Positions 51,325 to 59,300 of a stretch of DNA of 64,000 bases are shown piece after piece. Location: the NCBI GenBank assembly GCA_036004665.1, contig DASYRG010000046.1, positions 5,676 through 69,675 on the forward strand, given 5' to 3'. Each line of letters begins with the position of its first letter. The stretch's first letter is position 1. The notes under the pieces were generated by a model. The model saw nothing but the letters and a program-made list of their open reading frames with translations. It had not been told where the DNA came from and searched no databases. This stretch comes from JACQGZ01 sp036004665 (lineage in GTDB: Bacteria > Sysuimicrobiota > Sysuimicrobiia > Sysuimicrobiales > Humicultoraceae). Position numbers and translations under genes: made by a program.

Positions 51325-51759
51325 ATGCTCAAGGAGTTTAAGGAATTCGCGCTACGCGGCAGTCTGCTCGATCTGGCCATCGGGTTGGTGCTGGGTACTG
51401 CCTTCGGGAAAATCATTACGTCCCTGGTCAACGACATCCTCATGCCCCCGGTTGGCCTGGCTCTAGGGCGGGTGAGTTTCAGCAACCTCTTCGTGAACCT
51501 CACCCGGACCGACTATCCCACGCTCGCCGCGGCGCGGGAGGCAGGCGCGCCCACCATCAACTACGGGATCTTCCTCAATACTGTGCTCGACTTCGTCATC
51601 GTGGCCTTCGCGCTCTTCCTGATCATCCGGGAGGTCAACCGGCTGCGGCGGCGCGGGGAGACGCCGCCCAGCACCCGGGAGTGCCCCTACTGCTTCAGCG
51701 TGATCTCGCTCAAAGCGAGCCGTTGCCCGAACTGCACCTCAGAACTGCAGGCGGCGTAG
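51325..51759 (+). CDS. mscL: Large-conductance mechanosensitive channel with zinc-ribbon tail
   Basis: A 144-residue MscL: the N-terminal EFALRGSLLDLAIGLVLGTAFG with the first pore helix (residues ~7-28), a periplasmic loop, and the second helix FLNTVLDFVIVAFALFLIIR. The channel opens under membrane tension to release solutes. Instead of ending in the usual acidic helical bundle, the C-terminus carries CPYC and CPNC 15 residues apart, a likely zinc ribbon. AGGAGGA precedes the ATG. Confidence 0.93.
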   Translation: MLKEFKEFALRGSLLDLAIGLVLGTAFGKIITSLVNDILMPPVGLALGRVSFSNLFVNLTRTDYPTLAAAREAGAPTINYGIFLNTVLDFVIVAFALFLIIREVNRLRRRGETPPSTRECPYCFSVISLKASRCPNCTSELQAA

Positions 51760-51762
51760 CGG

Positions 51763-52479
51763 CTAGGGCGCGCCGTCGGCGAACCGCACGCCGTACCGCC
51801 CCCGGGCGTAGTCGTACATGAGATCGCTGAAGCGTCGCGGATCGTCGAATCCTCGGTACGCGTCCTTGATCTGCGAGAGCTGAATCATGAACCGCGCGTC
51901 GCCGTTCTCGTAGAAGAAGTAGAGGGACCAGCGCTCATCGCGTTCCAGCACCATGTAATCCGAGCGCAGCCCCGCCGCCCGCACCGCCCCCCAGGCTGCC
52001 TCCAGGTCGTCGACGACTAACCCGATGTGATGAACCTTCGACGGAATCCCTGGATTGAGCGGACCAGGCAGGGCATCGAAGAGGAAGACCGCCGTGTTCC
52101 CCGTCGTCAGCACGGTCTGATGCACATCCTCTCGGATCACCTCCATCCGCAGGACCTCCCCAAAGAATCTGGCTGCATCCGTGCGGTCGGCGACCGCCAG
52201 CGCCAGGTGGTCGAATCCGAGGTTGCGCCACCTCCCAGACCCGCCCGTCAAAGGCTCTGACCGGACGAGGAATTTCGACCCCCCGAAATGCTGGGCCGTC
52301 TCGCCGATGAACATGTCGGGATAGACCGGCTCTCCGCCAGGGGTTCGAATGGTGATTCGGCGCCCGATCCGCAGGCGCTTCGGTAGCAGGCGCTCGAGCG
52401 CCTCGTGGAAGACATCCCCGCGTTCGAACCGGCCGTTGAACGGCCCCTCGTCTGTGAGAAAAATCAGCTCGATCTCCAT
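51763..52479 (-). CDS. VOC-family (glyoxalase/dioxygenase superfamily) protein
   Basis: A 238-residue protein. The last ~140 residues form a VOC domain with metal-ligand-type strands LGFDHLALAVAD, VHHIGLVVDD and ENGDARFMIQLSQ. The first ~90 residues (IELIFLTDEGPFNGRFERG on) are an extension I do not recognise. It may act on a hydrophobic or aromatic small molecule. AGGAGG precedes the ATG at 52479. It diverges from tetR across an 18-bp palindrome, so it is probably part of the TetR regulon. Confidence 0.8.
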   Translation of the reverse strand: MEIELIFLTDEGPFNGRFERGDVFHEALERLLPKRLRIGRRITIRTPGGEPVYPDMFIGETAQHFGGSKFLVRSEPLTGGSGRWRNLGFDHLALAVADRTDAARFFGEVLRMEVIREDVHQTVLTTGNTAVFLFDALPGPLNPGIPSKVHHIGLVVDDLEAAWGAVRAAGLRSDYMVLERDERWSLYFFYENGDARFMIQLSQIKDAYRGFDDPRRFSDLMYDYARGRYGVRFADGAP

Positions 52480-52512
52480 TGACGGACCCTCCTGGGTTGC
52501 TATGCTTCTGGC

Positions 52513-52530
52513 AGACCGACGCGTCGGTCT
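52513..52530. promoter_or_regulatory. TetR-type operator palindrome
   Basis: AGACCGACG-CGTCGGTCT is a perfect 18-bp palindrome. It lies between the divergent VOC and tetR genes, between a TTCTGG (-35-like) and TAATTC (-10-like) pair facing tetR, where a bound repressor would block transcription. Confidence 0.75.
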
Positions 52531-52554
52531 AATTCTAGCGCAGGCCTTCATTCC

Positions 52555-53145
52555 GTGGCCAGATCAATCACCCAAATCCCCACCCGCGAGCGGCTCCTGT
52601 CCGCCGCAATGGACATCTTCGCGGCGAAGGGCTACCACGGCGCGGTGGTCGACGACATCGTCGCCGCCTCAGGCACCTCCAAAGGGGCCTTCTACCACTA
52701 CTTCCCCAGCAAACAGGGGATCTTCCTCACGCTTATGGACGACCTCGCCGAGGCGGTCGAGGGCGGGGTGGAGACGGTGATCGGGGCTGAGAGCGGAGCC
52801 CTGGCCAAGGTGGAAGCCGCGCTGCGGGTAGTGCTGGAGACGGCCGCGGCCCGGCGCGATCTGGTCAAGATTCTCCTGGTCGAAGCGGTGGGCCTGGGGC
52901 CGACACTCGAGGGCAAGCGTCTGGAGATACATGGGCGCTTCGCCGGAGTCATCCAGCGCCACCTCGATCGGGCCGTCGCCGATGGATCGATTCCGCCAGT
53001 GGATACCAGCTTGGCGGCGCAGGCCTGGATCGGGGCGCTCAACGAGGTGATCACGCAGTGGCTGATGGCCGACGGCGGCGACCTGATGGCCCGCCTTCCC
53101 GGTCTCCAGGGTCTGCTGCTGCGCAGCATCGGGGCGCCGCGATGA
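52555..53145 (+). CDS. TetR-family transcriptional regulator
   Basis: A 196-residue regulator from GTG 52555. The N-terminal helix-turn-helix reads RLLSAAMDIFAAKGYHGAV, DDIVAASGTSKGAFYHYFPS, with a ligand-binding helical C-terminus typical of the family. It probably represses both the divergent VOC gene and its own operon through the palindrome at 52513-52530. Its stop overlaps the PNPOx gene as ATGA, so repressor and transporter genes form one operon. Confidence 0.92.
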   Translation: MARSITQIPTRERLLSAAMDIFAAKGYHGAVVDDIVAASGTSKGAFYHYFPSKQGIFLTLMDDLAEAVEGGVETVIGAESGALAKVEAALRVVLETAAARRDLVKILLVEAVGLGPTLEGKRLEIHGRFAGVIQRHLDRAVADGSIPPVDTSLAAQAWIGALNEVITQWLMADGGDLMARLPGLQGLLLRSIGAPR

Positions 53146-53615
53146 GCGTGGAGCAGCTCACGGTCGAAGCGGTCCTGGAGGCGATCGAGCGCCACCTCGC
53201 CGCCCGGCACGTCTGCACCCTGGCCACGTCGCGGGGAGACGTCCCGTGGGCCGCCTCCAGTTTCTACATCGCGCGCGGCACCGATCTCTTCGTGTGTCAG
53301 GGCAAGCGCGCCCGCACTCTCGCCAACATGCGGGTCAACCCGCTGGTGGGATTCGCCGTGGACGACCGCAAGGCCGAGGCCTGGCTGCAGGGATTGGGCC
53401 GGGCCTCCCCCGCCGGTCCCGAGGATGAGGCCTGGGCGCGCGAGCAGTTGCGCCACCGGGCACCGGAGTTCACGCACCACTTCGCCAACCCCGAGCAACC
53501 GGTGCTCGTGCTCCGCGTCGAGGAATTGACCTTCGCCGATCGCCCCAACGGGATCTACCCGCGCCGGCATCTGACGAAGAAGGACGAAAGGTGGGAGTTC
53601 GCTCATGACGGCTAG
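53142..53615 (+). CDS. PNPOx-like flavin/F420-binding protein
   Basis: A 157-residue split-barrel protein of the pyridoxamine-5'-phosphate-oxidase-like superfamily: HVCTLATSRGDVPWAASSFY, then FVCQGKRARTLANMRVNPLV. These usually bind FMN, F420 or heme and reduce or sense small molecules. It overlaps tetR and the following binding-protein gene (53605), placing it in the transporter operon. Cofactor and substrate are unresolved. Confidence 0.83.
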   Translation: MSVEQLTVEAVLEAIERHLAARHVCTLATSRGDVPWAASSFYIARGTDLFVCQGKRARTLANMRVNPLVGFAVDDRKAEAWLQGLGRASPAGPEDEAWAREQLRHRAPEFTHHFANPEQPVLVLRVEELTFADRPNGIYPRRHLTKKDERWEFAHDG

Positions 53616-54627
53616 GATCCTGATCCGCATTGGAGTCGCCCTGATTGCGCTGGCCCTGATCTTCCCGAGCGTGGCGCCGGCTCAGCCTACGCTGACCAGG
53701 CTGCGCGTCGTGCACGTGCCCGTGATGATCTTCGGTCCGCTCTACGTGGCCATCGAGCGCGGCTACTTCGCGCAGCAGGGCATCGAGGTGGAACTGATCG
53801 GCACCCCGGGAGGCGCCTCCTCCTTCGTCGTCCTGGCCAGCGGGCGGGCCGAGGTGGTCATCGGCGGGTTGGGCGCGGCGCTCTTCAACGCGGCCGCGCG
53901 CGGCCTCGACTTCAAAGTGGTCGGCCCCGTGCATAGCGAGAAGCCCCCCGTTCCCACCCCCCTGGTGGTGAGCAAACGCGCTTACGACAGCGGCGAGATC
54001 CGGTCGGTCAAGGACCTGCGCGGCAAGAAGGTCTCGGTGAACGCGTTGGGCTCGGCGACGGAATTCTGGATGCAGGCGGCGCTGCACAAGGGGGGGCTGA
54101 CCATGTCCGATGTAGACCTGGTTGCGGTGAACTTCCCCGAAGTCCCGGCGGCGCTCGCCAACGGCGCCATCGCCGCCGGGCTCCTCGGGGAGCCCCTGGC
54201 CACTCTCGCCGAGGAGCGGGGGCAGATCGTGCGGCTCTCCGACGACTTTATCAACGGCGTTCAGGTCACCGCGATCTACTACAGCGGGGAATTCATGCGC
54301 AGCCGCCCCGACCTGGCCACCGGCTTCCTGGTGGCATGGCTCCGGGCCTCGCGCGACCTCTACGGCAACGGCTACCGCCGTGAGACGAACGTGCGGATCA
54401 TCGAGAAGTACACGGGTGTCCCCGCCGACGTCGTCCGGAGGGCGAAACTGCCCTTCCATGAACCCAACGGGAAGATGAACTTCAACGACTTCAAACGCCT
54501 CCAGGAGTTCTTCAAGACGCGCGGCTCCCTCACGTACGAGAGACCGCTCAACCCGGACGCGTACATCGACACCTCCTTCGTCCGCAAGGCGCTGGCGATC
54601 GTGGGAGAGTTCAAGCCGCCGCGGTGA
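53605..54627 (+). CDS. NMT1/SsuA/TauA-type ABC transporter substrate-binding protein
   Basis: A 340-residue exported binding protein. A signal peptide (LIALALIFPSVAPAQP) is followed by an NMT1/THI5-like domain: GPLYVAIERGYFAQQGIEVE, TPGGASSFVVLASG, KKVSVNALGSATEFW and ALANGAIAAGLLGEPL. Family ligands include sulfonates, thiamine precursors, nitrate and aromatic acids. The gene overlaps its neighbours on both sides. The co-operonic MenA and PNPOx-like genes hint at an aromatic or quinone-related ligand, which is inference. Confidence 0.88.
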   Translation: MTARILIRIGVALIALALIFPSVAPAQPTLTRLRVVHVPVMIFGPLYVAIERGYFAQQGIEVELIGTPGGASSFVVLASGRAEVVIGGLGAALFNAAARGLDFKVVGPVHSEKPPVPTPLVVSKRAYDSGEIRSVKDLRGKKVSVNALGSATEFWMQAALHKGGLTMSDVDLVAVNFPEVPAALANGAIAAGLLGEPLATLAEERGQIVRLSDDFINGVQVTAIYYSGEFMRSRPDLATGFLVAWLRASRDLYGNGYRRETNVRIIEKYTGVPADVVRRAKLPFHEPNGKMNFNDFKRLQEFFKTRGSLTYERPLNPDAYIDTSFVRKALAIVGEFKPPR

Positions 54628-55442
54628 CGCCCGCCCCCGCTGTGATCCCGGCAGCGCCCCCGGGCCAGGCGCGGATCGCCGTCGCCGGGTTGAGCAAGAG
54701 CTATCCCGGAGCGCACGGGCCGTTGCTCGCGCTCGACGACGTCACGTTTGACGTGGGCGAGGGTGAGTTCGTCGCCTGCATCGGCCCCTCCGGCTGTGGC
54801 AAGACCACTCTGCTCCACATCCTGGCCGGGTTGATGCCCCCGACGAGCGGGATGGTGCGCATGCCGTCCCCCGGGCCCGGACGTCTCCCGGCGGCGGTGG
54901 TCTTTCAGGGGATCTCCACCCTCCCCTGGTTCACCGTGCTCCAAAACGTGGAGTACGGCCTGCGTCTGATGGGTGTGCCCCGCCAGGAGCGGCGCGAGCG
55001 CGCCCTCGACCACATCCGGCGCGTCGGCCTGCTGCCTTTCCGCGACGCCTTTCCACCGCATCTCTCCGAAGGGATGCGCCAGCGTGTCTCCATCGCCCGC
55101 GCCCTGGCTACTGACCCGCAGATTCTGCTGATGGATGAACCCTTCGCCAACCTGGACGCGCAGAACCGTCTGCTGCTCCAAGAGGAGCTCCTTCGCATTT
55201 GGGCCGACTCGCGCAAGACGGTGCTCTTCGTCACGCACAGCCTGGACGAAGCGATCCGCCTCTCCGACCGGGTGCTGGTCATGTCCGCCGCACCTGGACG
55301 CATCTTGATGGAAGTCCAGATTCCCCTGCCTCGGCCCCGCGACTTCGGGACGCTGCGGCAGGATCCGCGCTATGGAGAGCTCTCGGCGGCGTTATGGGAC
55401 GTACTGCGAGAAGAGGTCCTCAAAGGACGCGAGCACGGATGA
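54624..55442 (+). CDS. SsuB/TauB-type ABC transporter ATP-binding protein
   Basis: A 272-residue ATPase from GTG 54624 (GTGA overlap). Walker A is GPSGCGKTT, the Q-loop VVFQGISTLPW, Walker B ILLMDEPFANLD and the switch FVTHSLDEAIRLSD. The signature reads LSEGMRQRV, with Glu in place of the first Gly of LSGG, a tolerated but non-canonical change. It drives import through the next gene, which it overlaps by four bases. Confidence 0.9.
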   Translation: MTPAPAVIPAAPPGQARIAVAGLSKSYPGAHGPLLALDDVTFDVGEGEFVACIGPSGCGKTTLLHILAGLMPPTSGMVRMPSPGPGRLPAAVVFQGISTLPWFTVLQNVEYGLRLMGVPRQERRERALDHIRRVGLLPFRDAFPPHLSEGMRQRVSIARALATDPQILLMDEPFANLDAQNRLLLQEELLRIWADSRKTVLFVTHSLDEAIRLSDRVLVMSAAPGRILMEVQIPLPRPRDFGTLRQDPRYGELSAALWDVLREEVLKGREHG

Positions 55443-56185
55443 GACACACCCGCTGGCTGGCCGTCGCCTCACCCATCGCCTTCTTGCTCGTCTGGGAGGG
55501 CCTCAGCCGCAGCGGGATCCTGGACGCGCGTTTCGTCCCCGCGCCCAGCGAGATCGCGCGCACCCTCGGCGCAATGACCCGCAGCGGCGTGTTGCCACAT
55601 CACGTCGGGATCAGTGTGCGGCGCATCCTGCTTGGCTTTCTCGCCGGCTCGGTGCCTGCAGTGGCGGTAGGCCTGCTCATGGGGATGAGCCGCCCAGTGC
55701 GCGCCGCCTTGATGCCGCTGGTAGCGGCCATCTACCCGATTCCCAAAATCGCCATCTACCCCCTGGTCATCTTCTACCTCGGTATCGGCGAGGCGTCCAA
55801 GGTCAGCATCGTCGCCCTCTCCATCTTCTTTCTGGTGCTGCTGAACACGATGGCCGGCGTCCTCGGCCTCGACCGGGCCTACTTCAACATCGCTCGCGCC
55901 TACGGGGCCGGCACACTGGGGACCTTTACCACGATCGCCTTCCCCGGCGCCCTGCCGGCGATCTTCACGGGCCTGAAGTTGGGGATGGGCTTCGCCCTGA
56001 TCGTCATCGTCGGCGCCGAGCTGCTCGGATCGGACGCCGGCATCGGCCACCTCATCTGGCAGTCCTACCAGATCTTCGCCGTCGCGGCGATGTTCGCCGG
56101 GTTGCTGGTGACGGCAGTGCTGGGCTGGCTGGCCACGATCGCCCTGGATTGGCTGGAGCGCCGCGCCCTCCCGTGGCGCGCCTGA
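55439..56185 (+). CDS. SsuC/TauC-type ABC transporter permease
   Basis: A 248-residue permease from ATG 55439, with six hydrophobic helices. The EAA-type coupling loop reads NIARAYGAGTLGTFTTIAFP followed by GALPAIFTGLKLGMGF. The N-terminal FVPAPSEIARTLGAM is typical of the SsuC/TauC/ThiX group. It forms the membrane channel for the NMT1-type binding protein. MenA follows after 12 bases. Confidence 0.9.
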   Translation: MRHTRWLAVASPIAFLLVWEGLSRSGILDARFVPAPSEIARTLGAMTRSGVLPHHVGISVRRILLGFLAGSVPAVAVGLLMGMSRPVRAALMPLVAAIYPIPKIAIYPLVIFYLGIGEASKVSIVALSIFFLVLLNTMAGVLGLDRAYFNIARAYGAGTLGTFTTIAFPGALPAIFTGLKLGMGFALIVIVGAELLGSDAGIGHLIWQSYQIFAVAAMFAGLLVTAVLGWLATIALDWLERRALPWRA

Positions 56186-56197
56186 CCGGAGCCCGAC

Positions 56198-57109
56198 GTG
56201 GGATCGCCGGTGTCCGTCTGGTGGCGAGCGGTTCGCCCACATTCTTTCACCGCCTCCTTCACGCCAGTTCTCCTTGGCTCGATGGCTGCGCTTTGGGGGC
56301 AAAGATTCCTTAACTTCACAGGCTTCCACGTGGACCGCTTCCTGGCCGCCCTCGTCGGGGCGGTGGCGATCCATGCGGCCACCAACCTGATCAACGACTA
56401 CTACGACCACGTGCGGGGGGTGGACACGGCCGCCTCCATCGGCCCCAGCGGCGTGATCCAGCAGGGATTGCTTTCGGCCCGCGCGATCCTCGCCGGTGCA
56501 CTTGCCCTTTTCGCCCTGGGCGGCGCCCTCGGGCTGTGGCTCGTCAGCATCGTGGGGTGGCCGATCCTGGCGGTGGGAGCCGCCAGCGTCGTGGCCGGAT
56601 ACGCCTACACCGGTGGTCCCCTTCCCCTGGGGTACATCGGCCTGGGCGATCTGGTCGTCTTCCTCTTCATGGGCCCGGTGATCGTGCTGGGCGCTTACTA
56701 TGTCCAGACTGAGACGCTTTCAGCGGCTGCGGCTTGGGCTTCAATCCCTTTGGGTGCCCTGGTCACGGCGATCCTGGTTGTGAACAACCTCCGTGACCTC
56801 GAGACGGACCGAGAGAGAGGAAAGCGCACGCTGGCCACGTTGCTGGGACGGGAGGGCACACGGGCAGAGTACTTGACCCTGGTGGCGGCGGCCTACCTGG
56901 CCATCATCATAGGGGTCGCAGTCGGACGCCTCCCCCTCCTGACCCTGGTGACGCTCATTTCGTTTCCCCAGGCGGCAAGGGTCTGGCGTGTCGTCCAGAC
57001 CGAAACCAACGCGCTGGCATTGACGCAGAGCGGCCTGCGCGGCACCGCGGTGCTGCACTTGCGGGTGGGTGTCGTCTTAGCCTCGGCATTTCTTCTCTCC
57101 CCCTCCTAG
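56198..57109 (+). CDS. menA: 1,4-dihydroxy-2-naphthoate prenyltransferase-like UbiA protein
   Basis: A 303-residue UbiA-superfamily membrane prenyltransferase with about eight or nine helices. The first Asp motif is NLINDYYDHVRGVD, the second NNLRDLETDRERGKRT, the pair that binds prenyl diphosphate through magnesium. The sequence pattern is that of MenA, which attaches the isoprenoid tail in menaquinone synthesis. It is the last gene of the TetR operon, away from any other men or mqn gene, so it may be a second, substrate-specific copy. Confidence 0.87.
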   Translation: MGSPVSVWWRAVRPHSFTASFTPVLLGSMAALWGQRFLNFTGFHVDRFLAALVGAVAIHAATNLINDYYDHVRGVDTAASIGPSGVIQQGLLSARAILAGALALFALGGALGLWLVSIVGWPILAVGAASVVAGYAYTGGPLPLGYIGLGDLVVFLFMGPVIVLGAYYVQTETLSAAAAWASIPLGALVTAILVVNNLRDLETDRERGKRTLATLLGREGTRAEYLTLVAAAYLAIIIGVAVGRLPLLTLVTLISFPQAARVWRVVQTETNALALTQSGLRGTAVLHLRVGVVLASAFLLSPS

Positions 57110-57214
57110 CTGGCGAAAGAGAAGTTCCGGCTCAACGGTGACCATTTTCACAGTTGTCCTGTGACCCAGGGAATCGGCCCCGGAGCGGCCTCGTCATAGC
57201 CTGGGGGCAGGTCG

Positions 57215-57457
57215 ATGACGGAGGAGGTGGGTGCGGTGCTTCGCCATCCCGATGTGTTCGAGCAGGTCGTCCGAGAGCGGTTGGACGTTCGGCGCGTAGA
57301 GGCCGAGACCGAGCGCCTGGTCAGGCTGGCTGAGGGCAGCCGGCCCGGGGCAAGATTCTCGGTGAGGGAGTTCCTCGGACGGGTGCGCCTGCGGCCGACA
57401 GCGCTCCGTGGTTCAGCGGCGGCGATGCCGCGCGCGGCGCACCCTTCGGGGGCCTGA
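57215..57457 (+). CDS. Small hypothetical protein
   Basis: An 80-residue frame from ATG 57215. The first ~60 residues are coherent and helical (EVGAVLRHPDVFEQVVRERL, RVEAETERLVRLAEG), ending in an Arg/Ala-rich tail. No family is recognised. An inverted TCACA-N7-TGTGA lies 50 bases upstream. It converges on the Crp/Fnr gene, with a strong hairpin between. Confidence 0.5.
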   Translation: MTEEVGAVLRHPDVFEQVVRERLDVRRVEAETERLVRLAEGSRPGARFSVREFLGRVRLRPTALRGSAAAMPRAAHPSGA

Positions 57458-57474
57458 GCAGTCGGTCAGTTGGA

Positions 57475-57511
57475 GCCCAGTCACACTTTCCCCGCGGGGG
57501 TGTGACTGGGC
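57475..57511. terminator. Bidirectional hairpin between convergent genes
   Basis: GCCCAGTCACAC (57475-57486) and GTGTGACTGGGC (57500-57511) are perfect 12-base arms; the 13-base loop can add CCCC/GGGG. It sits between a plus-strand small gene and the stop of the Crp/Fnr gene. No T tract is present on either side. Confidence 0.55.
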
Positions 57512-57512
57512 G

Positions 57513-58196
57513 TCAGTACACTCGGAGGCGAAGGCGGTCGGGGTCGCGCAGGACGATCTGGCGGCCACGAAGATCCACGATGCCCTGCTCGCGGAAGGCC
57601 GCGAGGGCGCGGTTGACGCGTTCCCGCGTGGCCCCGACCATGGTCGCCAGGTTTGTCTGGGTCAGGTCCAGATCGATCGTGATGCCGTCGCCGCGGACGC
57701 CGTAGCGGCCGGCCAGCTCAAGCAGGGCGCGGGCCACGCGCGCATGCACGTCGAGAAAGGCCAGGCTTTCAGCGTAGTCGGTGACGTGCCGCAGCCTGGT
57801 GCTGAGCAGCCCGATCACCGCGGCCGCCAGCTCCGGGGAGGCCGCGAGGGACGCCTGAAACTCCTCCCGCCCCAGGACGTGGGTCACGGTGTCCTCCAGC
57901 GCCTCAACGCTGGCGGAGCGCGGCTGACCGTCCAACAGCGCCAGCTCCCCGAAGACCTCCCCCTCCCCCGCGACGTCGATCGTGAGCTCTTCTCCTCTCT
58001 CGGCCGGGAGGAAAAAGCGTACGCGGCCCGACTCAATGATGTGGAGCCCATCCCCGGCTTGATCCTTGTGGAAGATCATGGTTCCCCGGCGGTAGGTCCG
58101 CCGCCGCAGCCGTCCCGCCAGACTCTTGAGGGCGGCATCGTCGAGCCTCACAAAGAGCGACACGCGCCGCAGTAGGGCGGCGGGGTCGGCGGCCAT
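57513..58196 (-). CDS. Crp/Fnr-family transcriptional regulator
   Basis: A 227-residue regulator: a cyclic-nucleotide-binding-type beta barrel (KDQAGDGLHIIESGRVRFFL, GEVFGELALLDGQPRSASVE) and a C-terminal winged helix (LTQTNLATMVGATRERVNRA). The GELALLDGQPRSAS segment matches cAMP-binding Crp proteins, and no Fnr-type cysteine cluster is seen. Its ATG overlaps the stop of the upstream peptidase gene, so both are co-transcribed. Confidence 0.92.
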   Translation of the reverse strand: MAADPAALLRRVSLFVRLDDAALKSLAGRLRRRTYRRGTMIFHKDQAGDGLHIIESGRVRFFLPAERGEELTIDVAGEGEVFGELALLDGQPRSASVEALEDTVTHVLGREEFQASLAASPELAAAVIGLLSTRLRHVTDYAESLAFLDVHARVARALLELAGRYGVRGDGITIDLDLTQTNLATMVGATRERVNRALAAFREQGIVDLRGRQIVLRDPDRLRLRVY

Positions 58197-59278
58197 CAGA
58201 GCACCGACACCTCGCGGTCCAGCGAACTGAGCGATTCGCCCCCCCGTTCGGTGACCACGACGATCTCTTCCAGCCGCACGCCGAACTCGCCGACCAGATA
58301 GATTCCCGGCTCGACGCTGAACGCCATCCCGGCGGCGAGGGGCGTCTCGTTCGTGTGGGTGATCGAGGGGAGTTCGTGCCCCGTCACCCCAATGCCGTGC
58401 CCTGTGCGGTGGGTGAACTGCGCGCCGTAGCCCGCCCGCTCGATCACTCCCCGGGCGGCGCGGTCCACGTCGCGGATGGGCACACCCGGTCGGATCACTG
58501 CCAGCGCGGCGGCCACGGCCTCGTCAACGATCGCGTGGATCTCCCGGTAGCGAGCGGTGGGCGCACCCAGGAAGGCCATGCGGGTGATGTCCGACATGTA
58601 GCCGTCCAGCCGCCCCCCGCAGTCCAGCAGAAGCGGTTCGCTCCGGGCGAGGATCCGCGCGGTCGAGTGGTGATGTGGAAAGGCGGAGTTGGGACCCCCT
58701 CCGGCGATGGCGAGGATCGGTTCGCCGACGCCCTGGCGGCGAAAGGCCTCTGCGGCCAGCCGCGCCACCTCTCGTTCGGTGAACTCCGGGCGCACGGCGG
58801 CGAACACTTCCCGCACCGCAACGTCAGCAGTGGCGGCCGCACGGCGCAGTGCCGCGATTTCTTCCGCGCTCTTGATCATTCGCACCGGCGCCATCACCCT
58901 CGCGCCGGGCAAGTAGCGGGCATCCGGCCAGACCTCCTGCAGCAGCAGGAGCGCATCGGCGCGCATCGTGTCCCCGGGGGCGACCCGGCGGGGCCGTCCC
59001 AGTCGGCTCGCCGCCGCCCGCAGCGCCGCTCCCGGTCCCTCGGCGTCCGTGTAGGAGAGCATTGGGAAGGGGATCTTCGCCGCCGCCTCGGTTGCGTTCA
59101 ACTCCGGGACGACAAGAACCGGCTCGTCCGAGTTCAGAAACAGATAACAGGGACGTTCGTCGAGATGCGGCGAGTAGGACAGGAGATAGAGCAGATCATC
59201 GCCGGGGGGCAGCACGAGGAGGTCGATGCCTTCTTCGCGCATGCGCCGCCGGGCCGCCTCGAGCCGTTGCGTCATCAT
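58196..59278 (-). CDS. Xaa-Pro peptidase (M24B family)
   Basis: A ~360-residue M24 metallopeptidase with all five ligands in place: LLDCGGRLDGYMSDITR (two Asp), HRTGHGIGVTGHELP (His), FSVEPGIYL (Glu) and VRLEEIVVV (Glu). It cleaves X-Pro bonds in peptides using two Mn/Co ions. I chose the ATG at 59278 because TACAAT lies exactly six bases before it, implying leaderless translation. It contrasts with the ligand-less M24-like protein at 8793. Confidence 0.92.
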   Translation of the reverse strand: MMTQRLEAARRRMREEGIDLLVLPPGDDLLYLLSYSPHLDERPCYLFLNSDEPVLVVPELNATEAAAKIPFPMLSYTDAEGPGAALRAAASRLGRPRRVAPGDTMRADALLLLQEVWPDARYLPGARVMAPVRMIKSAEEIAALRRAAATADVAVREVFAAVRPEFTEREVARLAAEAFRRQGVGEPILAIAGGGPNSAFPHHHSTARILARSEPLLLDCGGRLDGYMSDITRMAFLGAPTARYREIHAIVDEAVAAALAVIRPGVPIRDVDRAARGVIERAGYGAQFTHRTGHGIGVTGHELPSITHTNETPLAAGMAFSVEPGIYLVGEFGVRLEEIVVVTERGGESLSSLDREVSVL

Positions 59279-59294
59279 GTTCGCATTGTACGAT
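59267..59294 (+). promoter_or_regulatory. Promoter of nth (leaderless)
   Basis: TTGCGT (59267-59272), a 16-base spacer and TACGAT (59289-59294) are followed by exactly six bases and the GTG at 59301. Transcription would begin at or next to the start codon. Confidence 0.6.
59285..59290 (-). promoter_or_regulatory. -10 box of the Xaa-Pro peptidase gene (leaderless)
   Basis: On the minus strand TACAAT is followed by six bases (GCGAAC) and the ATG at 59278. It overlaps the nth -10 box on the other strand by two bases, so the two promoters must compete. No good -35 box is visible. Confidence 0.55.
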
Positions 59295-59300
59295 AGCGTC

